This document shows positions 32,284 through 43,565 of a DNA stretch of 64,000 nt, one piece after another. The notes under the pieces were generated by a model that saw nothing but the letters and a program-made list of their open reading frames with translations, searched no databases and was not told where the DNA came from. How positions within the stretch are numbered: position 1 is the first letter of the stretch; every line of letters starts with the position of its first letter. The translations under genes were made by a program, and so were the position numbers. Source of the DNA: Brachycybe producta (lineage: Eukaryota; Arthropoda; Diplopoda; Playtdesmida; Andrognathidae); NCBI GenBank assembly GCA_036925085.1, contig JAUPFP010000019.1, positions 2,575,001-2,639,000 of the forward strand, in the 5' to 3' direction.

Positions 32284-35200
32284 ATATCACAGAACAAATG
32301 AAGACCAATTTCTATCTACACACAGTTTTTTTATGTCATCGGGCCCGGAATTATTGTTTTCCAGGGCCCAGGCCTGCTCTTGGTAGCACTGCTGTTGAAT
32401 TAGACAAAAACGAGCAGGCCTGAAGGCATACTATTCTTTCAGTTTTGCAGCCGCTCTACTTAAATGTAGATCATAGTAAATTACTTTTTGAAACAAAGGT
32501 GCAGTCATAATTAGTTTGGCAGTTCACTTCGTAGTCATTTTTGAACATATATATTGTGTTTGTCATTTTCTAGAGGAGAGCTTTTTTTTGAGAAAAAGAA
32601 ACGGAATGTAAATTTTTCTTTACGGTTCGAGGTCTATGAAGACCTGAAGTTTTGAAATGGAATTGACTTAATAACCATTTTTTCATAAAAAATATTTTAT
32701 TTAAATATAATAATAGTAGCAAAATTAATAATATACAAAGTAGGATTATTTTATATATATTAAGCTTTGTCTGTGTATAACGTTGTACAAACAAGGACAA
32801 AAACGTTTAAGCACATCGGAATTTATTTTAATTTAAATGAAGTGGTTTTTTCTCATGGTCAACTTTACATTGCGCTCTCCTGATCCAAGAACCGAAACAA
32901 TATTAAGGTACTTATAAAATTGATACGATCCAACCAAGAGCAATCCTGGTTCGTTTTTTGTGTAGTGTTGCAGAACTTTGCCATCCCTCTGTACAGTCGT
33001 ACAGTTCTGCACAGCTGATTACCCTTTTGTTAGTCGTTCTCTGGCTATGTAGCTTTATTTATTGGGAAAAACCAATGGTAAACGTTGATAAGGTTCGAAG
33101 GTCACTGAAGACCTGTAGGTTAAACTCAAATTGATTCAAGGACCATTTATATGAAGTATTTTATTTAAACATAGCAATAGTAGTAAAGTTAATACAAAAA
33201 TGAAATAGAAAATCCCAAATACCCATGAGCACCATTTAAGAAAATAAGGTACATGATTATATGCAACTATAAAAATTGAATATTTAAAATCATGAATGCA
33301 ACTGAGCAAAATTATATGCTTAATTTATAATATAATATATGCTTAATTTATAATATAAAAATATACTTAAAATAGATTACAGACCAATAAGAAATAGATT
33401 ATTAATAAAAATTAAGAAATGCAGTAACTTGCAATATCAGTAGTACAACCTTCATTGTAGATAGCTGGTTAGTTTACACAGTAACCTGATTAAGACAAAT
33501 TAGGACCTATTTTCTTTGTTTTACCTAAGATAATTTTAAGCAAAAAGAACTGACAATCACTGTTTCATGGCTAAATTGCCTGCAGACAAAAGAACCGATG
33601 ATCAAAGATCATAGCAACTTATGTGCCTTTCAACAATAAACCACTTTGGGGATTATGGTTTCTCATGTACCTAATGTACCAAGTACCTTTTTTAGCCCAA
33701 TACAGGTTGCCCTCAGAATGAGGCTATATGCAAATTCAGGGCAACTTGTGTTTTACCAAGATAATGTCCATTAGGAAAAGAACCATCAATCTTATGATTG
33801 TGGCTACTTAAGCTGCTGGCTACCGTCAGTTACACAAATGTTCCCCATCAGACTGCTAATAGTTTTCAGCTTACCAATTCCAAAGTCCAAAAGTGTTCCA
33901 GAGAGAGATTTTCTTAGTCCAAGTCCACTCCTTGATTCTCTCCTTATTTGCCAAAATGTTGGCCTTTTTATACAAGTTTTCTCTCATTGAGAATCATTGG
34001 AGCCTTGTGATTGGTAGTTGAACTTATAGCACTATTAACCTTATTTGCATATAAGCTTGACAATTTTTTATACAATAAGTTGACAGTAATAAATTTATAA
34101 CCATGAGAAAATATATTTAAGTTGGGGTCTTAAATACATTCTCTAATGTGGATTGGGAGTTTTGGAGAACATTTCCTTTTGGAGTTCTATAAGTTCTCAT
34201 GCCCTCTTGTGACCCTAGTTGAAGAGTTTCTTTTTGAGAATGATTAAAAAATATTCAACTTGTGCAACCCACATATAACTTCAATATTGCTAACATGAAG
34301 CAATGTGAGTATTAATACAAGATAAATGATGGTAATATAAATCAGCCTAACTTCCTTTGAAAAGGCAACCACTAGTATTTTCATAAATAATGTAATGGGG
34401 CCTTTACTGAAAAAGGAGGGACTTAATTACAACTTTGAAAGTGTGAGGATAAACTTGAGCTCTATGCAAGAAAATAAAATAAAAAGAACACATAAGCCTG
34501 CATAGCCCTAAATTCTAAAAAACCAAACTGATAGCTAAACATTAAAGCACATTATATCAATTCAAAAATATGTATACAATGCCTATCAAATGTTTTAAAA
34601 TAGTAGGAAAAAGCATAAGGACATTACAAGAGTAAGATAACTGCAATAAAACAACTTGAAGGATGTATAAAACATAACAACTAAAAAAATGCATAAAACA
34701 TGCAAAACTTCTAATGTGAATTAACATGGAATATGAATAACATGGTACTCAATACACCTTAAGTCTATTGTAAAAAACTAGGAGGGGGAAATTACTTTCC
34801 TTACAAGTTTCATAAGAGGGGAAGATTTTTTAACAACAGTTAAATGATAAAAGAGGGTGTGGGCTAAATGTTTAAAAGTCATGGAGAAATCCAGGCTGTG
34901 TAGGCCTATGTTACAGATAGGCCTATCTAGAATTGTGTCTGGTTTTCATATAAACAGGCTTAGAGTAAATGAAGGCTAGGACTTTTTATATTTCCCTAGT
35001 TTGCTGGACTTTTACTTCTGTTTATTGGCAGAGGGGATATAAATCATATAATACTGCAAACAGGGGCCATATGAAAAGTTAGAAAAAATACTTCTATACC
35101 AACATATAAACAAGTAAATAAAACCAAAAAGTTAAGTTCATCAATCATTATATAACATCCTAATAACCTTGTAAATATAATAAAATAATAGTAATAATGA

Positions 35201-35568
35201 TAATAATTATAATAATGATAATAATAATACTAATGATAATAATAGTACTTATTAATAATGAAAATTGAAATTAGTGGTAGGCTTAAAAACCAAAAAATGC
35301 GCATTTTTTATCCTAAAATTTAGGCTTATGTAGAATGAAAAAATCTTCATTCTACACTTTAATGTTGATAAGGACTTGAATGTCCTTATTTAGTTCACAC
35401 CTCGCCGGGGCCTGGGCCCACAACATGATCTAATGGCTTTTAGTCGGACGTGAACCCGAAGGGTAACAGACAGCGAAAAAGATCCTTTAAACTGTAATGG
35501 TTCTTAGAGAGATAAACTTGTGAGGAAATGAGAGGGACTAGTTTGTTCCTTCCTCCCAAACCAGAATA
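32284..35568. other. 3.3 kb without a gene
   Basis: No conserved protein on either strand. It contains a direct repeat (32620-32745 and 33090-33215: GGTTCGA.GTC..TGAAGACCTG through ATAGTAGNAAANTTAATA). The extension of the first copy (32760-32900: GTTGTACAAACAAGGACAAAAACGTTTAAGCAC) recurs at 36690-36790 and 56795-56880. Near 32365-32425 GCAGGCCTG occurs inverted. A near-copy of the 3105-3145 hairpin lies at 35320-35360. Confidence 0.6.
35165..35270. repeat. AATAAT-type simple repeat
   Basis: Interrupted AATAAT/GATAATAAT runs. Confidence 0.85.
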
Positions 35569-36120
35569 TGAGGGTGGTCCGGAAAGTATCCGGATTTTTA
35601 TTCCTCTCGATCCGATAATGAATGGACAACCACATACATGCATGGAATGTTTTCTTTGGCCTGCACGCAAGTGCTGTGCACGTTGTTGTGTGTGTGTTCT
35701 TGTTAGTTTGCTCGTGTGCAGTAACATAAACAGCAATGGCGGATACCGTTGGTTTTGAACAAAGAGCTGTGATAAAATTCCTTACTAAAGAAGGTGAAAG
35801 GGCCGTTAATATTCACAGAAGATTGTGTGTGGTGTATGGTAATGCCGCTATGGCTCATGCAAGTGTTTACGAGTGGGTTACCAAATTCTCAAAGCTGGGC
35901 ACGAGTGTATTACAGATGAAACCCGGTCAGGATGACCTTCCACGGCGATGAATGATGAAACAAAGAATAGGGTTGATCAGATGCTTAGTCGAAAAGTGAA
36001 TATGTCTACTAATATGACTCATGTACATATGTGTCGTCCACTATAATACGGTTGTATATCATATCGTTACGTATGTATCGTTTGAATAAAAAAATCGGGA
36101 TACTTTCTGGACCACCCTCG
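35569..36120 (+). mobile_element. Short mariner-type transposon (552 bp)
   Basis: It is bounded by TA dinucleotides (35567-35568 and 36121-36122). Terminal inverted repeats of about 27 bp start TGAGGGTGGTCCGGAAAGTATCC; the right end differs at a few positions. It holds only the DNA-binding N-terminal part of a mariner transposase, so the catalytic DDE/D domain is deleted and it could move only in trans. Confidence 0.85.
35736..35951 (+). CDS. Mariner transposase N-terminal helix-turn-helix remnant
   Basis: The 71-codon frame reads MADTVGFEQRAVIKFLTKEG, then a segment with INIHRRL-like and YEWVTKFSKLGTSV motifs. This is the HTH_48-type N-terminal domain found in mariner/SETMAR transposases and in short invertebrate GVQW3-like predicted proteins. 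That domain binds the transposon ends in the family. It lies inside the TIR-bounded element at 35569-36120 and stops before any catalytic residues. It is uninterrupted over its length, but is probably just the leftover of an internally deleted element; a repressor role is conceivable, not shown. Confidence 0.6.
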   Translation: MADTVGFEQRAVIKFLTKEGERAVNIHRRLCVVYGNAAMAHASVYEWVTKFSKLGTSVLQMKPGQDDLPRR

Positions 36121-36487
36121 TAGAATAAGTATCCTAGCCAAACACTTTCAGCCCGCCCGAAAAAACGAACTGAAACCCTGGAGCAGATTCTATTCACCTC
36201 TGAAGGTGGTTCGTTACAAAATAGTTAAATACTTTTAGTAGCAAAAATAAACTAGAATTTTGCTGGCGTCATGTATGACAGGTTACCCGACTAGGCTAAT
36301 CTAATATAATTTGCTAAGGGCTGACTATCTCTCTCTCCCTCTCTCCCTTTGTGCACAAACTACAAGAAAACCGTGACAATTGACCAGAATACACATCTTT
36401 AGATGGGGTTCTTCGTAGGCTACATTAGAATTTGCAATTTTTTTTCGTTTACCTCATTTTTGTGAAAAATCATGAAATTTCACCAGT

Positions 36488-36562
36488 ACCCCTGATGGTA
36501 GCAAAATTGGTTGTCTTTGGCAGAGAAGTGAGAGGTGCTTGGTTCAAGTCCATGCTGGGATT
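36488..36562 (+). tRNA. tRNA-like sequence (pseudogene or SINE head)
   Basis: A possible A box (GGTAGCAAAATTGG, 36496-36509) and B box (GGTTCAAGTCC, about 36540-36550) are spaced as in a tRNA gene. The acceptor and anticodon stems do not pair convincingly, so this is a tRNA-derived relic at best. Confidence 0.35.
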
Positions 36563-36639
36563 GTTGTGTATTAATTGTTCCATTGCAAGGCAGGCTTAAA
36601 CTAGGATCAAGAAAAGTATTTAGCCAGAATGCATATTGC

Positions 36640-36800
36640 AAAATGTCATATATTATACATATATTAAGCAAGGTCTTGTGTGTGTGATGCTGTACAAACA
36701 AGGAAAGAATTTATATAAATTTAAATGAATAAATGAACCGCTTTTTTTCTCAAGGTCAACTATATGTTGCACACTCCCTATCCAAGAACCCCATGATATA
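36640..36800 (+). repeat. Dispersed repeat (copy of 32740-32900 and 56795-56880)
   Basis: The shared text is TATTAAGCAAGGTCTTGTGTGTG, GCTGTACAAACAAGG, TTTAAATGAA..CCGCTTTTTTTCTCA..GGTCAAC and ATCCAAGAACCC. Confidence 0.6.
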
Positions 36801-37104
36801 AAGTTGGAGAGGGGAAAAGGTTGGAAAGTATAGAAGGGGAGAGAGAAAGAGAAATGTGGAGGGGGAAAAGTGGGAGGGTGTGACTGAAATTGAAATGAAA
36901 GGAGTAAAAAAGAAACAAACGACGCACATGCGCACACCAGAGAAAATGAAAAACTCATTTTCTCTTTTAAATATAAAAAGGGGAGAGGATAATAGTAGCA
37001 AAATTAAACTACAGTTTATTACAGGCAATTGTGCCCAGCAATTATGTCAACATTATGTTGCACTCTCGATCTGTGCCATCCTGCACATGGACACCCTAAT
37101 GGAA
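36801..37104. other. Short stretch without a gene
   Basis: Purine-rich plus strand (GGAGAGAGAAAGAGAAATG) followed by a partial copy of the ATAATAGTAGCAAAATTAAACT repeat. No protein family recognised. Confidence 0.4.
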
Positions 37105-38139
37105 CAGTTTCCCTAAAACCATTTACCCTAAAGGAACACTTGCCCTAAAACCATTTACCCTAATAGAACATTTGCCCTAAAACCATTTGCCCTAAAACCA
37201 TTTGCCCTAAAACCATTTACCCTAAAACTATTTGCCCTAATAGAACATTTGCCCTAAAACCACTTGCCCTAAAACCATTTGCCCTAAAACTATTTGCCCT
37301 AAAAACCAGTTACTGTATATTTAGACTACTTATTAAGGTGTAACGTCCCGCCGGACTGTCACAATACCCCAGTAAATACCCCGCGGTACTCCCCAAGAAA
37401 AGACACAAACACACGCAAGTGAAGATAAAAGTGTATTTATTGAACACTTACGGTGAGAAAGATGAATATGATGGCAGTGATGATATTTACACAACTTGGC
37501 TGGTAAACTTCTACCAGCCAAGCCCCCATAAATATGAACAAAGGCCTAAAGGCCAAGGCACAATGGCAAAAACAGAAGAGATGAAGAGGCACTGGCCAGT
37601 GGAGGTCTACCTGACCTCCACCCACAGGTCTAGTCTCTGATGCTGCCCACAACCAACTGCCCAGATCCTGTGGTTGACTAGGCCACAGGAAACCTCCAGG
37701 CAACTCCACCTGGAGGGGACAGAGGTCACTTCTGACCTCTCACCCATAGACTTCATGGTGAGAGGTCTGCTGGCACCAAAATGGCGTCCGTCCCAACAGC
37801 CTACTGTAGCTGTCAGGCAGACCACCATAGGGAAATTCGTCTGCTCAATCAAATTTAAAAATTGAGCAGACCAGGTTGCCACAAAGGGAACATCCCTTTA
37901 GAGCAAATGTCCATTTTGGGCAAATGTCCATTTAGGGCAAATGTCCCTTTAGGGCAAATGTCATTTTAATGCAAATGTCCCTTTAGGGCAAATGTAGTTT
38001 TAATGCAAATGTCCCTTTAGGGCAAATGTAGTTTTAATGCAAATGTCCCTTTAGGGCAAATGTCCTTTTAACACAAATGTCCCTTTAGGGCAAATGGTTT
38101 AGGGCAAGTGTTCTTTTAGGTCAAATGTCCCTTTAGGGT
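37105..38139. repeat. Second palindromic CCCTAAA / TTTAGGG minisatellite, with LTR insertions
   Basis: The left arm 37105-37310 has CCCTAAAACCATTTG units. The right arm 37905-38139 has the inverse (TTTAGGGCAAATGTCC, 18-33-bp higher-order units with TAGTTTTAATGCAAATG). The two arms are separated by the solo LTR at 37339-37883. The right arm is then cut by the solo LTR at 38140-38896, after which GGGTAAATGGGTAAATGG continues the repeat. Confidence 0.9.
37339..37883 (-). mobile_element. Solo LTR, family C, minus strand (545 bp)
   Basis: On the minus strand it starts TGTGGCAACCTGGTCTGCTC and ends CGGGACGTTACA, flanked by AAGG (37335-37338 and 37884-37887). It lacks about 200 bp of the GC-rich 3' third present in the plus-strand copy. 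Confidence 0.9.
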
Positions 38140-38896
38140 TGTGGCAACCTGGTCTGCTCAATCAAATTTTTTATTGAGCAGACCAACTCCCTATGGTGAT
38201 CTGCCTGGCAGCATATAGTAGGCTTGTTGGACACCATTTTGGTGATAGCAGACCTCTCACCATTGAAGTCAATGGGTGAGAGGTCAGAAGTGACCACTTG
38301 CCTGGAGGTTTCTTTGGCTTGGTCAGCCATTGAATCTGGGCAGTGTGTTGTAGGTAATTGACTAGCCAACATCTTTGCTGGAGGCCAGGGAGGCCTCCAT
38401 TGTTTGGTTCTTCTTTTGTTCCTTTGTTGGTTGTTTTTCATGGAGGCTTGGCTGGTGGATTGCACCAGCCAAGTTGTGTGGATCATAATATACCACTGCC
38501 TTTTTATTTGCATAATTAACAGTAAGTGTTAATAAACATCTCTTTTATTTTACTACTTCTGGTGTTGTGTGATTTATTGGGGAGTATCGCGGGGTGGGGG
38601 AGAATCCACGGGTTTTCACCATCTGCTTTCGGCATATTGTTAGCCGGTACTTGCGTCGGCTCGCGGTGGAAGAGGTTCCACCGCGATATTCTTGTTGTGG
38701 CGGCGGACCGTCCGTCGTGTCCGGCAAGGGAGACTCCGTGGGAGTCGACGTGTTCCCAAGGCTACCGTGCAGAGGACTGCTACGGGTACGATCCCGTCCC
38801 CGTAATCGGAGTCTGGAGCCGGGTATGTTTTATTGGTTCTCGGTGACCGTACAAAGTTTGCCCGAGGTGTTGGGACGGACCAGTCGGGTCGTTACA
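38140..38896 (+). mobile_element. Solo LTR, family C, plus strand (757 bp)
   Basis: It starts TGTGGCAACCTGGTCTGCTC and ends CAGTCGGGTCGTTACA, flanked by GGGT (38136-38139 and 38897-38900). Because both copies of GGGT are present, it is a complete solo LTR and not the 5' LTR of the Gypsy pol that starts at 38916. Confidence 0.92.
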
Positions 38897-38915
38897 GGGT
38901 AAATGGGTAAATGGT

Positions 38916-39900
38916 GTGCGAATGGAAGTGACTGTCCTTTATGGAACCATCCATATCACACTTGAAGGACAAGTCTGGACACTCTGCAGCGAGGAAGGAA
39001 CTTCTTTTAATCAGGAACAACGTAAGTTCATGACTGATCTACTCAACAACCATGCTAAGATCATTGCAGAACAAGGACGTCCAACAACAATGGCTGAACA
39101 TAAGATTAGCGTTGGAGATACACTTCCTGTTGCATTGTCACCCTACAAAATTCCAACCAAACTTAAAGATACTGTGGAAAAACAACTAGACGAAATGCTG
39201 CAACAAGGCATTATTGAAGCATGTGAAAGTCCCTGGGCTGCACCTATGGTAATTGTCACGAAAAAAGGAGATATTCATATATGCATAGATTATCGCCGGT
39301 TAAATGATGTAACCACTACGGATCGATATCCACTTCCCCGTATTGAGGAACTTCTTCAAAGAACCGAGTTTATGTCCACTGTGGACCACCGATTTGGGTA
39401 CCACCTGATACCAGTCAATCCAGCTTACCAGGACAAGACTGCCTTCACAACTCCTTTTGGAACCTTTTGCTTTCTCTGGATGCCATTTGGTCTCTGGAAT
39501 GCCCCTGCAACTTTTCAACGACTGATGGACCAATTCCGAAGAGGCATTCCCAATGTCATGATTTTTGCCTATCTTGATGACCTGATAATAGTCTCTCCAA
39601 GCTTTGAAGACCACATTAATGATCTGATTTCTGTTTCCCAGTGGTTAGCAACATTCAACCTACGGGCCAACCGAATGAAATGTCATTTTTGCCTGTGCTG
39701 AAGTTAAGTACCTGGGCCACAGGTTAACCGCAGAAGGAATTAGTGTGGATCCTGAAAAGGTAAAAGCCATCATCAATATGATTGCCCCTTGTAACACTAA
39801 GGAAATTCAAATTTTCCTTCAAACTTGCTCTTGGTACCCCCGTTTTATTGAAAATTTTGCAAGTATCGCAAAACCTCTATGCTCTCTCATTAAACTTCAC
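38916..39900 (+). pseudogene. Gypsy element 2: reverse transcriptase
   Basis: A long frame (38916-39701) carries a Ty3/Gypsy RT: WAAPMVIVTKKGDIHICIDYRRLN, DRYPLPRIEELLQ, TAFTTPFGTFCFLWMPFGLWNAPATFQRLMD and FAYLDDLIIVSPSFEDHI, with the catalytic DD intact. The frame then shifts at about 39697 into AEVKYLGHRLTAEGISVDPEKV. Upstream the element is cut by the minisatellite, so no LTR, gag or protease is left. Confidence 0.92.
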
Positions 39901-40359
39901 ACACCATGAACCTGGGGAGCAGACCACTAGAACTCTTTCCAAATGCTCAAGACACACCTGACAAATGCTCCAGTGCTATGTAAGGCAGCTGACAAGCAAC
40001 CCTACAAGCTACGAACTGATGCCAGTGCCTATGCACTTGGTGCTGCCCTACTGCAAGGTGACGGAATAGATGAGAGACCAGTTGAGTATTCAAGCCGGCT
40101 ACTCACCCCAAGTGAACGGAATTATTCAGCAGCAGAGCAAGAAACCTTAGCTGCCGTCTGGGCTGTTGATAAATTCTGTGAATACATTGAATGCAATGAG
40201 GTGCGTATTGGAACAGACCATCAAGCTCTGAAGTGGTTGATGTCACTACGAACACCCTCCGAACAATTTGCCCGGTGGGCATTAAAAATACAGGCCTACA
40301 TTTTAACCATCGAATATACAACAGGATCCAGCAATGTGGTTGCAGACACCTTGTCATGA
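39901..40359 (+). pseudogene. Gypsy element 2: RNase H
   Basis: It contains MLKTHLTNAPVLCKAADK, RTDASAYALGAALLQ, YSSRLLTPSERNYSAAEQETLAAVWAVDKF and IGTDHQALKWL, the Gypsy RNase H core with its acidic residues. A stop separates it from RT (about 39907) and another (40357-40359) from integrase. Otherwise well preserved. Confidence 0.9.
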
Positions 40360-40398
40360 CCACTCAATGATCATGGAGATATTGGAGACATTACCAAA

Positions 40399-41760
40399 GT
40401 GGCAATTGAGTTCCTCACACACTCACCAGCGGAAATATGCCATTCTCAACTTCATGACCCAGAGGTACGGAAAATAATTGATGCTTTCAAACTGGATGAC
40501 AAGGTTCTACTCAGTCGATGGACTGATCGGGGATACGTCATGATGAATGGTGTTCTCTACCGATATCACCCAGACTCCAATGGAGAGGAAGCACAGCTAG
40601 TAGTCTCCGCTGACATGGAAAAGGAGGTCCTTGCAGAGTTTCATGATGCTCCAACTGCAGGTCACTATGGAGCTGAGAGGACATACCTATGTATTGCCCG
40701 ACAATTATATTGGCCTGGAATGCGAAACTACATCACCGATTATGTCCGTAACTGCCTTGATTGTCAAAGGTATAAACCCTCTAATCAAAAATCTACTGGA
40801 CTACTGATGACACCATTGCCGACACCACGGTTCGAGACCATTGCCATAGACCTGTTTGGACCACTACCAACAACACCAAATGGTAATAGGTGGATATTCA
40901 TTATTGAAGATGTTGCTACAAGATGGGTAGAACTCTTTTCCTTGCAACATGCCACAGCAGAAGCATGTGCCCGATTACTAGTTGATGAGATTTGCCTCGA
41001 TTATGGGACACCACGTCGAGTAATCAGCGACAACAGAGTCCAGTTTGTAAGTGCCGTGATGCAGTGTACAGCACAGTGTCTGGGGTTCAAACAATCCCTC
41101 ACTCCTGCCTATCATCCGGGAGCCAATCGAGTAGAAAGAAAGAACCGCGATCTCAAAACTCAGCTTGCAATTCTAGTGGGAACGGATCATAATAATTGGG
41201 ACAATGAAATTGCTACCATCCATTTTTCCATGAATACGGCAACCATCCAAGCAACTGGATTTTCTCCTGCATACTTGGTTTTCGGTTCCGAACTTTGAGC
41301 CCCAGGAGATGTCACTCGTGACCTCCAACAGATCCTCGACAACTCCACGTTTGTACCACAAATTACATCATATTTGAGACAGATGTCAGACACCTTGGAA
41401 GCTTCCAAGGAAACCACCATTCGTGAACAAGACCGTAAAGTGACCAACACCGGCAGGACCCTATAACATTAAAAGGAGACAAAGTGTTTGTCGTTGCTCT
41501 GTTGCAGGGGGAGTCACCAACAAGCTGACTCCATGCCGTGATGGACCGTACATGATAATCAGAGTTATATCACCAACAACTTATGAGACTGCCAACCCAC
41601 AAAAACTGGAAGAGGTACTTGGAAAATATCACGCCATGGACCTGACGCTATGCCCAACTGACTCCGACAGTAGTGCCACACCCATGGCCCCACTTCAAAA
41701 GCGAGGACGACCCCGAAAAGCAACGAAATAATTCCTGGAGCCCACACGGGACGTTTGTGA
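40399..41760 (+). pseudogene. Gypsy element 2: integrase
   Basis: A 299-codon frame carries the zinc-binding HHCC part (HDAPTAGHYG, RNCLDCQRYK) and the core (ETIAIDLFGPLP, IEDVATRWVELF, YGTPRRVISDNRVQFVSAVM). A normal Gypsy integrase has SDxGxxF at the second acidic position; here it reads SDNRVQF, so D is kept and the G is changed. PAYHPGANRVERKNRDLK shows the third acidic residue. Stop at 41296; after it, damaged C-terminal sequence runs to about 41760. No 3' LTR was found. Confidence 0.9.
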
Positions 41761-42117
41761 ACTCCAGAGGGGGAAAAGTTGTAGCATTATTTTTTAAAAA
41801 GAACCAAACCCACATTTTATGTGACCCATATATTTCTCCTACCATCACCCTTATCTACTTTAGGGCCTTATCTTAGTTTACTCTTTTCTGTTCTTTAATT
41901 TATTGACCCTTTTATTACTCCGTTTACATCTTCACCAGTGCCCTAGTTGTTTTAATTTCTTTAAGATTAACATCGGTCACCTCTTCTTTTAAAATCCAAC
42001 TGAAAATTATCACTAAAAATAGCCATTTCCTTATTGCCCTTTCTTCCTATAAATTGCAAAACAACAAAGAAAGTATTTTTCTGTTCAAATTGCTACTGTG
42101 TGGTTGTTGTGTTTTAT
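41761..42117. other. No gene seen
   Basis: AT-rich sequence between the Gypsy 2 remnant and a LINE fragment. Confidence 0.5.
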
Positions 42118-42545
42118 TTTGTTCATCTTCTTTGGAGCCCATTTAGAAATAACCTAAAACAAGAAATAGAAATGGTGCAGCATAGGGCTGCAAGATTTGT
42201 AAAGGGATGGTATGCGTATACTGACAGCGTATCGTCTATGCTCCAAGAGCTAAAATGGGAATCATTAGCAGGCCGAAGAAATGAGCAAAGCCTCGCTCTT
42301 CTGGGACGTTTGCTGTCTTGTGATAACATTACCCTGCTTAATGGTTTACTAACTAAAAATCCTCGTAAAGGTAGATTTGTGCATTCAAAGACTTTCAAAG
42401 AATTAATGGCTAGGACTGATGCATATTTTTGGTCTTTTCTTCCTAATGTTATTAGACTATGGAATTCTCTTCCATGATGATGTCTTATTTTTAAATAATG
42501 ACAATCAGTTGTGATTTGGAGCAATCCCCCTGCCACATGGCTTTC
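42118..42545 (+). pseudogene. CR1/Jockey-like LINE 3' end
   Basis: The frame reads EIEMVQHRAARFVKGWYAY, SVSSMLQELKWESLAGRR, GRFVHSKTF and FLPNVIRLWNSLP, the C-terminal segment after the RT domain in CR1/Jockey elements, ending at 42475-42477. The tail TTTAATTGAATTGAATTTA near 42560 looks like a short 3' repeat. The 5' part is absent (5' truncation, usual for LINEs). Confidence 0.8.
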
Positions 42546-43565
42546 AAGCTGATTGCAGGTATATTTAATTGAATTGAATTTAGTGAGTTGATTTCTTTTA
42601 AAGTACCAAAGTTAGTTAGGCAGCAGAGGGACCTCTCTAAACTCTGTGGTTTATAACAAGGCAAAATTAGCTACAAACCTATTTAATTAAACTCATTTCT
42701 AAATAATAACACATAATATGAAATACTTAGTCTAAAATATTATATAAAATGGTAATTGAAAACTATACAAATTCATGAATAATAAACAATTCACAAATAA
42801 AAACTACTGGCTTGTGTATTGTATAAAAGTGTACTAAAATATATTTAAATCATCAACACATAAGAATAAACTTTTAAAAAAACAAAATACATGTAACACA
42901 AAAATAGCCAAACACAGCATCTCATGATAAAACCAAACTAGCTCTGACTTAGTTTACTCTTTTGTCTTTATTTGGAACCAACCAGGCTACAGTACTCTAA
43001 TAGCATGGACACCAGTAGTGATTTATAGTACCTCAATGATTTACCTAGGTAAATCAGGATCACTATCCTTTCCACAAGGTAGTTAAGCTGTTGACTCAGA
43101 AGCAACCAGGTTTATGGAAACCAGTGGTTTTGATTTGGAGGGACTTCTCCAGAAGACTTAACTGTATTAAGTGTTCACTATTGAGAATTCTTCAGTGAGC
43201 CTGGTTCAAAAGCGTAAGTCCTTCTCAGCAAAACTGTGCCCTTTTTATGGGAAATAGCCTTCTGTCACATCACATGCTTTGAATAAATTCTAGATATTTT
43301 AATTAGTATTAAAACATTCATATAAATTTATGTTCAGGCATAAATACTCCATGTTCTCTTAGAAAACAAGCATTCTATTTGTCTATTTTTAGTGTGAATA
43401 GGGCTGGTATGGAGAAAATAGTGGTCAATTAACAATTTTTCAAAGAGTTATTATATCTACTGAATACTAAAAAGAAAGCCAGTTTTTGATGGGCATGATA
43501 CTCTCACATAATATCTCAGATTGAGACAATTTCACAATATACAACATTTCGAGTAAATACTTTGC
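42546..43565. other. About 1 kb without a gene
   Basis: AT-rich. A small inverted repeat CCTCAATGATTTACCTAGGTAAATCA lies near 43031-43056. No conserved protein. Confidence 0.5.

Noticed and set aside
36488..36562. Functional tRNA gene
   Set aside because: Acceptor and anticodon stems do not pair.
38140..38896. 5' LTR of Gypsy element 2
   Set aside because: Both sides carry the GGGT duplication, so it is a solo LTR inserted in the minisatellite.
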